A stretch of DNA of 64,000 nucleotides. Origin: Bolinopsis microptera (taxonomy: Eukaryota > Ctenophora > Tentaculata > Lobata > Bolinopsidae). Of the stretch, positions 58,201 through 64,000 are shown piece after piece. Where the stretch lies: assembly GCF_026151205.1 (NCBI RefSeq), contig NC_087079.1, forward strand, positions 1,204,028-1,268,027. Reading direction: 5' to 3'. Positions within the stretch are counted from its first letter, which is position 1. Every line of letters begins with the position of its first letter. The position numbers were made by a program, and so were the translations under genes. Under the pieces are notes generated by a model, which was not told the DNA's origin, did not search any database, and worked only from the letters and a program-made list of their open reading frames with translations.

Positions 58201-60913
58201 ACACATTTTCATAATCATTCGATTTTAAATTATCTGTGTTCTACATCGTAACACTGTTACCACAGGACAGTAAGAAAGCAGTTCTGACGGTTCTGAACCC
58301 CCTTGATGGATCACTGCAGTACAGACAAGAGTTCGAGTCTAAACTAGCTCAGGTTTAGACGTAGAAACTGTCTTTTTATACAACACAATATTATTTATTC
58401 AACACAATATTGTTGTTAATACTATTAACGATTTAACGGTGTTCAATTCGTTGTCGAATTAAGCTATTCCTATTTTGTCGTTTAGAAATTAAACTACTGA
58501 TCTACATAATTTTCTAATTTTATATGGTTTCAGATTCAGCTGACTGCTGTAGAAGATAATGAGTTCGCCAAGGTCATGCTGATTCTTACGGATGACAACG
58601 AGGTACTGGTTTTTTACATTTTGAATAGAACTTTCTATTAAAGAATATGTCATAAATGTCTTGCATAATGAGACATAGTTAGAACCTAAAATTGCGATGA
58701 TATTTTCTAATTGATTAAAGTAGATATGGCCATGATCTACACATTCAATATATAATCGACTTATCATCCAATTAACTAATTAACTAATTAGCATATCGTA
58801 CAATTAACTCATTAACTAATTAACTAATTAACTAATTACTCCAGGTACACACCTACCCTCCCCGACTTCACAAGCTAGTGGAACATCTCCCACTCTATTT
58901 CACTCTCGTATACCCTGACCAGATGGAACTCAAGGGATTTTTCCTCAAAGGTAGGAACAACATTTAAGGAAAAGAATGAAGAGGACTGAAAAAGCTGATC
59001 ATATAAGTTTTAAGTTGAAAAAAAAACAGGGCCAGCTTTTGGTTGGTCGATTGTGGATGAGTTTGAATTTGTAATGTATGGATTATTGATAAGATAGCAC
59101 AAACTGTTGGAGGTTTCTTTTGATAGTTCTAATTTGCCTATCATAGCCACTGTAAATAGTAAGTAACGTTCTAATCGCAGGAACAAGAGTTGAAGAAACT
59201 TGGTCAGCTCATCTGAGAGGAGACAAGATATTAGATGTGAAAAGTAAAGCTACTAATGGTTAGTTTTAAATACAGATGATAATTACAATTAAATCCCATC
59301 AGCGCTCCGGTACAAGGTATGTAGTCGCCCATCTAACACTCAAGAAATTATAACTGCAGCTCTTGCCTGAATTAATCTAACATTCCCATTGTACCACAGA
59401 CGCAGTTTACTCTCAAGGTAGAGTACTAGGGGACAGGTCCGTTCTTCACAAGTACATCAACCCCAATGTGATGGCTGTTGCAGTAGAGTCAGGAACTGGA
59501 GACAAGGGTTTTTACTTTTTTTAAATTTCCTTTTAAGCATAACAAGTTCTTATATTTGACCTGTAGATTTGCTCGGATATCTGAAACACAACATTGATCT
59601 AAATGTTGAATCTCACCTTTATGTCTGTTAAAGTAGGCTAGAATCCCCCGCTAAATACCAGCCCCTCCGCTAAACTAACCCCCCCCCCCCCGGCCCCCCG
59701 CTAAACTAACTCCACCTCTCAGTTCTGGTGGACGTGCAGCTGTACGACATGATATCCGGCACCCAGCTGTACCACGCCCGACACAAACAGTACTCTGGTC
59801 CAGTGCACCTCCTGGTGGTGGAGAACTGGTTACTTTACCACATCTGGTGCAGCAAGCTGAGGAGATACGAGGTGGTGGTCGTGGAGTTCTTCCTACCCAG
59901 CGCTCCTAACACGTATGTAGCAGTTAAATTAGCTTTTATACTAGCACATTATTATTAAGTGCTATTTATATTATATGACAAGTTTGTGCTATGTATTTCT
60001 TAAGTTCTCAAAATTTAAAAATCTGATTACTTAATAATAGATTATTTCACTTCTGCATGTAATGAAACTATAAACCACAGTTTGTAACTATTGTACCTAA
60101 CAGTACCTCACTAATACTACTCCTTCCCTCAGGACTGAGTTCTCGTCCCTCTTCCCCCGAACCCCCTCCTTCTCAATCCAACAAGCTTACATCGCCACCT
60201 CCCCCCTCTCTGCTGTCGCTGTTACAACTACTCTCAAGTCCATCACTAACCGGGCTGTACTTTGTAAGTCATGTCATGTAGTAGTCAATAAACTATACTG
60301 AAGGATTGCTCCAAGCCCTCATATCAAGTACAGCTGGGTTAATAAATGTTCCCTGAACTTCCAGCAACTTAAGTCAAACACACCTTGTGTAAGCCAGTTT
60401 CACATTCTACACACCACGTAACCATGGTAACTACCACGTAATCATGGTAACTACACTACTAACACTACTAACACTACTAACTCTGCTCAGTTGCTGAATC
60501 AGGAGGCAGGATAGCTCTGGTACCCAAGGCCCTACTGGACCCCCGCAGACCCACCATCCCCACAGCTGAGGACAGACAAGAACAGCTGGTACCCTACACC
60601 CCGCAACTTGCTCTAGCTCCCATGTCTTACGTTACCTACAACAAAACGGTACGGTACCCCGAATTGTGTTATTTACTTCGATCACAATAACATAATGGAA
60701 TCAATTATGTCACATGGTATTCACTGACAGATCAGATAATGTTTAAGATAAATTTGAAATCTATCTGTTTGCACTTTGCACTTTGCTGCAGTTGACTGAT
60801 ATGATATGTACTTATTTTAGCTACAAGATATCACTGGCATGGTTACGGGTGTTACCGGTCTTGAGTCCACATCTCTCCTCTTCGCTTACGGAACTGACCT
60901 CTATTTTGCAAGG
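40219..60913 (+). CDS. EMC1: ER membrane protein complex subunit 1 (3' end missing)
   Basis: Twenty exons join in phase (855 codons): 40219-40304, 40428-40657, 40927-41074, 41209-41370, 43323-43426, 43524-43651, 56699-56885, 57014-57124, 57366-57487, 57672-57826, 58024-58135, 58266-58352, 58534-58602, 58845-58950, 59181-59258, 59400-59507, 59723-59912, 60133-60263, 60491-60648, 60821-60913. EMC1 is the large luminal beta-propeller scaffold of the EMC insertase, which places membrane proteins in the ER. Signal peptide [18 protein letters not shown], then [16 protein letters not shown]. Family landmarks in the C-terminal domain: [81 protein letters not shown] and [19 protein letters not shown]. 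The last ~50 residues, including the membrane anchor, are not found before 64000. Intron 6 (13 kb) holds another gene and a retrotransposon. Confidence 0.92.
41790..42245. repeat. Duplicated intronic block with palindromes
   Basis: CAGTGAAATTTGGG, CGGAAAGCTGAAATCTGAAA and ATGTCCTA followed by CCATCAAAGTTTACCGGATAT-like sequence occur at about 41796-41935 and again at about 42132-42240. The first copy contains the 24-bp perfect palindrome centred on CCGCGG (about 41833-41856). The second contains GAAAATGTCCTA-TCGG-TAGGACATTTTC at about 42166-42193. It lies in EMC1 intron 4. Confidence 0.8.
44044..49230 (-). CDS. SRCR plus Cys-rich (GCC2/GCC3-like) single-pass receptor with tyrosine-motif tail, nested antisense in an EMC1 intron
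   Basis: Eight minus-strand exons join in phase: 49230-49093, 48895-48721, 45999-45792, 45627-45424, 45292-45129, 44974-44852, 44691-44562, 44383-44044 (493 aa). Residues 1-16 are a signal peptide ([16 protein letters not shown]). An SRCR domain follows (about 20-125): [31 protein letters not shown] and a closing Cys-rich strand. About 120-345 are Cys-rich modules of the ephrin-receptor-like/GCC2-GCC3 type ([40 protein letters not shown]). A membrane helix (about 358-380: [20 protein letters not shown]) precedes a basic stop (RNRRR). The ~110-residue cytoplasmic tail has tyrosines in YEEP, YERP, YDDP, YVEP, YVQS, YVQA and YDNI contexts, typical SH2-binding-like sites. It looks like a type I innate recognition or adhesion receptor signalling by phosphotyrosine; ligand unknown. 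The whole gene lies in EMC1 intron 6, so the two transcripts overlap. Confidence 0.83.
44800..44843. repeat. 11-bp tandem repeat TAAGGTGTTAC, four copies
   Basis: Four units lie within 10 bp of the donor of the SRCR-gene exon 44974-44852 (minus strand, in the following intron). Confidence 0.85.
46003..48615. repeat. 32-bp / 64-bp minisatellite with higher-order structure in the SRCR-gene intron
   Basis: Two alternating 32-bp units, GGGTTATTCAGGGCTACAAA-TCTGGGGTTGAA and GGGTTATTCGGCGCTACAGA-TCTGGGAAGAGA, fill about 2.6 kb. A variant junction (GGGGAGAGAATAGAGGTGG) restarts the pattern at about 46081, 46440, 46735, 47094, 47394, 47556, 47851 and 48338, giving higher-order blocks of mostly 295 or 359 bp. 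The array begins directly at the acceptor of exon 45999-45792. On the minus strand units carry TCTCTTCCCAG or TCTCTCCCCAG, like that acceptor. The repeated 61-63-codon plus-strand ORFs are by-products. Confidence 0.93.
50856..51020 (-). repeat. Copia 3' LTR
   Basis: 165-bp repeat with TG...CA ends, the same as 55726-55890. It lies at the 3' end of the minus-strand element. It contains TATATTATAT- and ATATATAAAC-type AT-rich stretches. Confidence 0.95.
51339..55703 (-). CDS. Copia Gag-Pol polyprotein (Gag, protease, integrase, reverse transcriptase, RNase H)
   Basis: The first ATG is at 55703; an upstream in-frame GTG at 55724 overlaps the primer-binding site and is unlikely to be the start. 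One ORF of 1,454 residues encodes everything. Order: Gag (retrotransposon gag, [16 protein letters not shown]), a CCHC knuckle ([14 protein letters not shown]), aspartic protease ([10 protein letters not shown]), pre-integrase HHCC zone (HKQFSHPPS...[11 protein letters not shown]), integrase core ([26 protein letters not shown]), reverse transcriptase ([33 protein letters not shown]) and RNase H ([37 protein letters not shown]). Integrase before RT is the Ty1/copia order. No stop or frameshift was seen, and Gag and Pol share one frame. Confidence 0.95.
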   Translation of the reverse strand: MAPPETVRVTSNYKAPPAYSEDQDYCNWKLDLQLWQEFTGLEKKRQGTALLLELKQGKIKDTVRSLGKDVLIAEDAIAKILSHLDKIYLEDSAQTCYRVYGKFEKYVRPEGLSLQSYISEFEKLLADLRRHKITLPEAVLAYRFLNSANLPSEKYDLALATVKDLTYKDMCETIGKIFSVQSNLSTPPASISVKVEHEECNYTYNSTPRGGRGNYRRMSRGRGNHHHPYNRQKSAYTGCYACGDKNHIARWCTSKNRASSSSTDNAQYFAQDGAENVTAMEAEGAFLTFMVVSESEDVVEIPEECLMSDTNLGSLVYESLACAVIDSGCTKTVVGRNWVNHYRETLEEKQLKMMVSEPCSTPFRFGDGLEVISTEKTIIPGRIGKTDVRIEANIVEKELSLLLSKASLKRAGAVLDFTNDTMRFSGDCVDLFETKSKHYCVPLCNKRRMTIGPPDRKTPHLVMTISEEGLFGTDEKEIRRKVEKIHKQFSHPPSDKLKTLLKTAGFKRPEYMKAIDEVSSSCKICLMYKKPKSRPVVGLPRGKVFNECVAMDLKNVPGTPNVYILHMIDSVTRYSAARIIYNKKKETIIQGICSGWISIFGNPKKFMADNGGEFANEEFTEMCQRFNVDVQNSAAESPWSNGIVERHHKMLTEMMVKTKEDSKCNWEVALCWALSAKNSMQMFGGFSANQLTMGRNPSLPNVIDDRLPALEETTVSKTVADNVNAMHSARQAFAKCESSNKIRRALQSQVRTSNDEYYSNGEKVMYKRKGSAKWSGPGVILGRDITHLYILKHGNQYYKCSACHLTRDTTTGYPITSESVVGQPNPSIVSSSPKSPLETQRNFLEDQPSCSMETAVSVPETETLPQSETTATIRPQHKSGLPKARSHVEFLPKYPEEDGEIWHKAYIHSRAGKSTGSYKNCVNIQLDGEESIQCVDWYELAVNWRDDLSPETEEEVLMSSVSMYDQAVVDAKLAELEKFKVNKVYVEVDANEQSNVGVRWVITKKAEGSVKARLVALGYQENSSNIRKDSPTCNRDSIRLLLTIVATESWKLQHIDVQAAFLQGKKISRDVFIIPPKEAETRKIWKLNKCIYGLVDGPRMWYVELRDTLVKLNVVVSSYDESFMFWYDEGKLEGIIAVHVDDLMFSGSKKFEREVIGELKKKFRLSTEVEVEFAYTGLDVKQTQSGILVSQLGYADQISRIEIDPTRVNRNTLPINEKEKQQLRTVCGQLLWVSTQTRPDVAYATCFASNSVTEGTIADLKMVNKTVKFLEKNPLTLRFKKLLLPESVLVVFCDASYGNLKDGSSQGGFIIFLVSLTGKSCPITWQSRKIRRVCKSTLAAESWAMIEAVETCELIQAQLSEIMLSGKLDVIVMTDCKSLHDAIQTSKNVDDKGLRIPIACLRQRVNNSEMTVRWISTKKQLADCLTKAGAPTSLLREVLSSGEFDNELFRIVFQ
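55713..55723 (-). promoter_or_regulatory. Copia primer-binding site, initiator-tRNA-Met type
   Basis: Two bases inside the 5' LTR, the minus strand reads TGGTAGCAGAG. This complements the 3' end (CTCTGCTACCA) expected of animal initiator tRNA-Met. Confidence 0.75.
55726..55890 (-). repeat. Copia 5' LTR
   Basis: Identical 165-bp partner of 50856-51020. It lies 22 bp upstream of the Gag-Pol ATG and directly before the primer-binding site. Confidence 0.95.
57255..57390. repeat. Duplicated acceptor region of EMC1 exon 9
   Basis: TATAAACTATCCCAGTTGTA followed by TC-GCTACTTTACTG occurs at about 57257-57291 and again at 57350-57384. The second copy is the real exon 9 start (57366). The first contains an equivalent AG followed by the same first ~25 coding bases and then diverges into AT-rich DNA. 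Confidence 0.85.
58770..58843. repeat. ATTAACTA tandem repeat before EMC1 exon 14
   Basis: Repeats of TTAACTAA extend up to the acceptor at 58844 (ACTAATTACTCCAG). The repeated TTAACTAAT motifs resemble branch-point sequences. Confidence 0.75.
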
Positions 60914-61359
60914 GTATGTGTCCACAGTTGATATACATATGATTCAAAAAGAATCATAATTATGATACTTTAATTGATATAATATAACGAATTGAAACTC
61001 GGGGGATTTTCAGTAAGAGTATATAATAGTAACTATATCGTATTAAGATGTTACGCAAGCAAATAATTAAGAGCAAAGTTTATAAATCCTTTAGCGCACT
61101 CAAAATAAGTTTTACCCTCTCAATGAATGGAAAAGCAACAAAAAATGTCGCAAAACACAACTGCAATTAATGTACTAGAACAATCTATAACAAACACTTA
61201 TACTGTCATATAACCACAATAAAACCCGTATTCAATGGTCCTTTAAGCACTCGTCATTAAATCATTTGCAACATGAGATTTATGTTGATATAAGCAGTCT
61301 GATAATGTCAGTTAGTTGAATAGTGCTGTATAGTGGTAGTCTGTACCCTACGGTCGTTC

Positions 61360-62945
61360 CTATCTTCTCTCCAAACAGTTCATATCTTCTCTCCAAATTA
61401 TAGTTCCCATCTTCTCTCCAAACAGTTCCTATCCTCTCTCCAAACAGTTCCTATCTTCTCTCCAAACAGTTCCTATCTTCTCTCCAAACAGTTCCTATCT
61501 TCACTCCAAACAGTTCCTATCTTCACTCCAAACAGTTCCTATCTTCTCTCCAAACAGTTCCTATCTTCTCTCCAAACAGTTCCTATCTTCACTCCAAACA
61601 GTTCCTATCTTCACTCCAAACAGTTCCTATCTTCTCTCCAAACAGTTCCTATCTTCTCTCCAAACAGTTCCTATCCTCTCTCCAAACAGTTCCTATCTTC
61701 TCTCCAAACAGTTCCTATCTTCTCTCCAAACAGTTCCTATCTTCTCTCCAAACAGTTCCTATCTTCTCTCCAAACAGTTCCTATCTTCACTCCAAACAGT
61801 TCCTATCTTCACTCCAAACAGTTCCTATCTTCACTCCAAACAGTTCCTATCTTCACTCCAAACAGTTCCTATTATCACTTCGAGATGGCCAGGCCTACTC
61901 TCATGCTGTCTATATGTGATGATTAACTCTGAAAAACTAGGGACAACTGGGGAATGATCCCAGAACCTCGAGATTTCGCGTCTCTTGCTCTACCAATTGA
62001 GCTACTGACCCTGATTCTCAGAGCGAAATCACCACTCATATACAGCACAATTTCAATTAATTAAATGTTTCGCAGATTGGCAATTGATCGGTGTAGTTGG
62101 TGTTGTACACACTGCACTGATAACGATATCACGTTGTGCGTGTAATGTAAATATAGTGTGGATAAAATGCGAATATATATTCTAAATAACTGACAAAACA
62201 GTTCCTATCTTCACTCCAAACAGTTCCTATCTTCACTCCAAACAGTTCCTATCTTCACTCCAAACTGTTCCCATCTTCACTCCAAACAGTTCCTATCTTC
62301 TCTCCAAACAGTTCCTATCTTCACTCCAAACAGTTCCTATCTTCACTCCAAACAGTTCCTATCTTCACTCCAAACAGTTCCTATCTTCTCTCCAAACAGT
62401 TCCCATCTTCTCTCCAAACAGTTCCTATCTTCACTCCAAACAGTTCCTATCTTCTCTCCAAATTATAGTTCCTATCTTCACTCCAAACAGTTCCTATCTT
62501 CTCTCCAAACAGTTCCTATCTTCACTCCAAACAGTTCCTATCTTCTCTCCAAATTATAGTTCCCATCTTCTCTCCAAACAGTTCCTATCTTCTCTCCAAA
62601 TAGTTCCTATCTTCACTCCAAACAGTTCCTATCTTCTCGCCAAACAGTTCCTATCTTCACTCCAAACAGTTCCTATCTTCTCTCCAAATTATAGTTCCCA
62701 TCTTCTCTCCAAACAGTTCCTATCTTCACTCCAAAGAGTTCCTATCTTCACTCCAAACAGTTCCTATCTTCTCTCCAAACAGTTCCTATCTTCACTCCAA
62801 ACAGTTCCTATCTTCTCTCCAAACAGTTCCTATCTTCTCTCCAAATAGTTCCTATCTTCTCTCCAAATAGTTCCCATCTTCTCTCCAAAGAGTTCCTATC
62901 TTCTCTCTTAACAGTTAACATATACTTTCTTCTCTCCAAACAGTC
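61360..62945. repeat. 22-bp minisatellite in the last visible EMC1 intron
   Basis: About 60 copies of ACAGTTCCTATCTTCTCTCC-AA (alternating TCTCTCC and TCACTCC), in two blocks (61360-61875 and 62195-62945) separated by ~320 bp that include a tRNA-like sequence. Each unit is a pyrimidine tract followed by AAACAG, like a 3' splice site in the EMC1 sense. The 197-codon plus-strand ORF at 61333-61926 is a by-product. Confidence 0.92.
61940..62011 (-). tRNA. tRNA-like sequence (pseudogene or SINE head)
   Basis: On the minus strand 72 nt fit a cloverleaf: acceptor GGGTCAG with TTGTCCC (five pairs, one wobble, one mismatch), D arm GCTC-AATTGGTA-GAGC, anticodon stem AGAGA/TCTCG with loop CGCGAAA, 5-nt variable region, and T stem CTGGG/CCCAG. 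The A-box TAGCTCAATTGGTAGAGC is excellent. The anticodon loop lacks U33 and the T loop lacks TTCRA, so the gene is probably non-functional. It splits the 22-bp minisatellite. Confidence 0.5.
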
Positions 62946-63113
62946 TTAACCCCTGAAATAAGAGTTAGTTTCAGGTGCTGTGTCCTTAATAAATAGCATT
63001 TAAATTTGTGTAGATTGGAGCCCTAATCGACCTTGTAGCGATAGTAAAGATCAACTTTGTGCGATGAAGTACACTGAAGACAGTAATAAGGATAGTTGCT
63101 TACCTGATCTGTC

Positions 63114-64000
63114 TAAGTGCTGACTGCTGTGTCATCTCACAATGCTCTCTTCCCTCAGTCTCTTTGGAAACAGGTTCTGCTCCCTCCTCTGCTGTGTCAT
63201 CTCACAATGCTCTCTTCCCTCAGTCTCTTTGGAGACAGGTTCTGCTTACCTGATCTGTCTAAGTGCTGACTGCTGTGTCATCTCACAATGCTCTCTTCCC
63301 TCAGTCTCTTTGGAGACAGGTTCTGCTTACCTGATCTGTCTAAGTGCTGACTGCTGTGTCATCTCACAATGCTCTCTTCCCTCAGTCTCTTTGGAAACAG
63401 GTTCTGCTCCCTCCTCTGCTGTGTCATCTCACAATGCTCTCTTCCCTCAGTCTCTTTGGAGACAGGTTCTGCTTACCTGATCTGTCTAAGTGCTGACTGC
63501 TGTGTCATCTCACAATGCTCTCTTCCCTCAGTCTCTTTGGAGACAGGTTCTGCTTACCTGATCTGTCTAAGTGCTGACTGCTGTGTCATCTCACAATGCT
63601 CTCTTCCCTCAGTCTCTTTGGAGACAGGTTCTGCTTACCTGATCTGTCTAAGTGCTGACTGCTGTGTCATCTCACAATGCTCTCTTCCCTCAGTCTCTTT
63701 GGAGACAGGTTCTGCTTACCTGATCTGTCTAAGTGCTGACTGCTGTGTCATCTCACAATGCTCTCTTCCCTCAGTCTCTTTGGAAACAGGTTCTGCTCCC
63801 TCCTCTGCTGTGTCATCTCACAATGCTCTCTTCCCTCAGTCTCTTTGGAGACAGGTTCTGCTTACCTGATCTGTCTAAGTGCTGACTGCTGTGTCATCTC
63901 ACAATGCTCTCTTCCCTCAGTCTCTTTGGAGACAGGTTCTGCTTACCTGATCTGTCTAAGTGCTGACTGCTGTGTCATCTCACAATGCTCTCTTCCCTCA
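63114..64000. repeat. 65/81-bp minisatellite running off the window end
   Basis: Units share TGCTGTGTCATCTCACAATG, CTCTCTTCCCTCAG and TCTCTTTGG(A/G)... then either CTCCCTCC (65-bp form) or CTTACCTGATCTGTCTAAGT-GCTGAC (81-bp form). About eleven units are present and the array continues past 64000. Every unit has a strong acceptor-like CTCTCTTCCCTCAG and, 15 nt later, GACAG|GTTCTG, a weak donor. The ORFs across it are by-products of an 81-bp (27-codon) period. Confidence 0.92.

Noticed and set aside
61333-61926. 197-codon ORF of SSLQTVPIFSPNS repeats
   Set aside because: By-product of the 22-bp minisatellite; low complexity and intronic.
63142-63869. 112- and 166-codon ORFs with Cys-Cys-Val-Ile-Ser repeats
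   Set aside because: By-product of the 65/81-bp array; the Cys-rich look is due to the repeat, with no signal peptide or domain.

Overview
The window is nuclear DNA of an AT-rich animal genome. Genes are split by many short GT-AG introns, and the recognisable families are metazoan: an EMC1 orthologue, an ABCC (MRP-type) transporter, a lipid-phosphatase-like membrane protein, a rhodopsin-type seven-helix receptor, an SRCR receptor and a small secreted ShKT protein. Compact introns, genes nested in introns and abundant tandem repeats would suit a non-bilaterian animal (cnidarian, ctenophore, sponge or placozoan). That placement is a guess; nothing here fixes the phylum.

Layout. 1-342: last exon of an APMAP/strictosidine-synthase-like gene. 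1090-3004: six-exon PLPPR-like gene (+) with the phosphatase residues replaced. 3004-9105: a 707-bp tandem duplication running into a satellite of about 365 bp per unit. 9106-11509: CCGGTTCC-rich DNA and a decayed Penelope-like element. 12290-12740: two-exon secreted ShKT-domain gene (+). 12962-27115: ABCC transporter (-), 20 exons found by splice-phase reading; it stops in the second membrane domain and no second ATPase domain is visible. Its introns hold an intact LINE, a fragment of the same LINE family, and an unknown repeat-rich ORF. 30596-31114: a second copy of the ABCC first coding exon, separated from the first by a 1.2-kb array of 18-bp units. 32018-34419: divergent GPCR (+). 34420-40218: LINE debris, a perfect 62-bp palindrome, three back-to-back hairpins and three DNA-transposon-derived elements with terminal inverted repeats (one hAT-like with an 8-bp target duplication, one mariner-like with another element nested in it). 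40219-60913: EMC1 (+), 20 exons, with the C-terminal anchor exon not found. Its 13-kb sixth intron contains, on the opposite strand, a complete eight-exon scavenger-receptor-like gene (44044-49230) and a complete Ty1/copia retrotransposon with identical LTRs (50856-55890). 61340-64000: two large minisatellites.

EMC1 is a housekeeping ER insertase subunit. The other genes look like surface or secreted proteins (transporter, GPCR, SRCR receptor, ShKT protein, PLPPR-like protein) and share no obvious pathway. The most striking items are the nested SRCR receptor with a tyrosine-motif tail, intronic arrays whose units carry 3' splice-site-like motifs, the duplicated first exon and truncation of the ABCC gene, and the catalytically dead PLPPR-like protein. 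Exon boundaries were chosen by hand from GT/AG sites, reading phase and similarity to remembered family patterns; no search was run.
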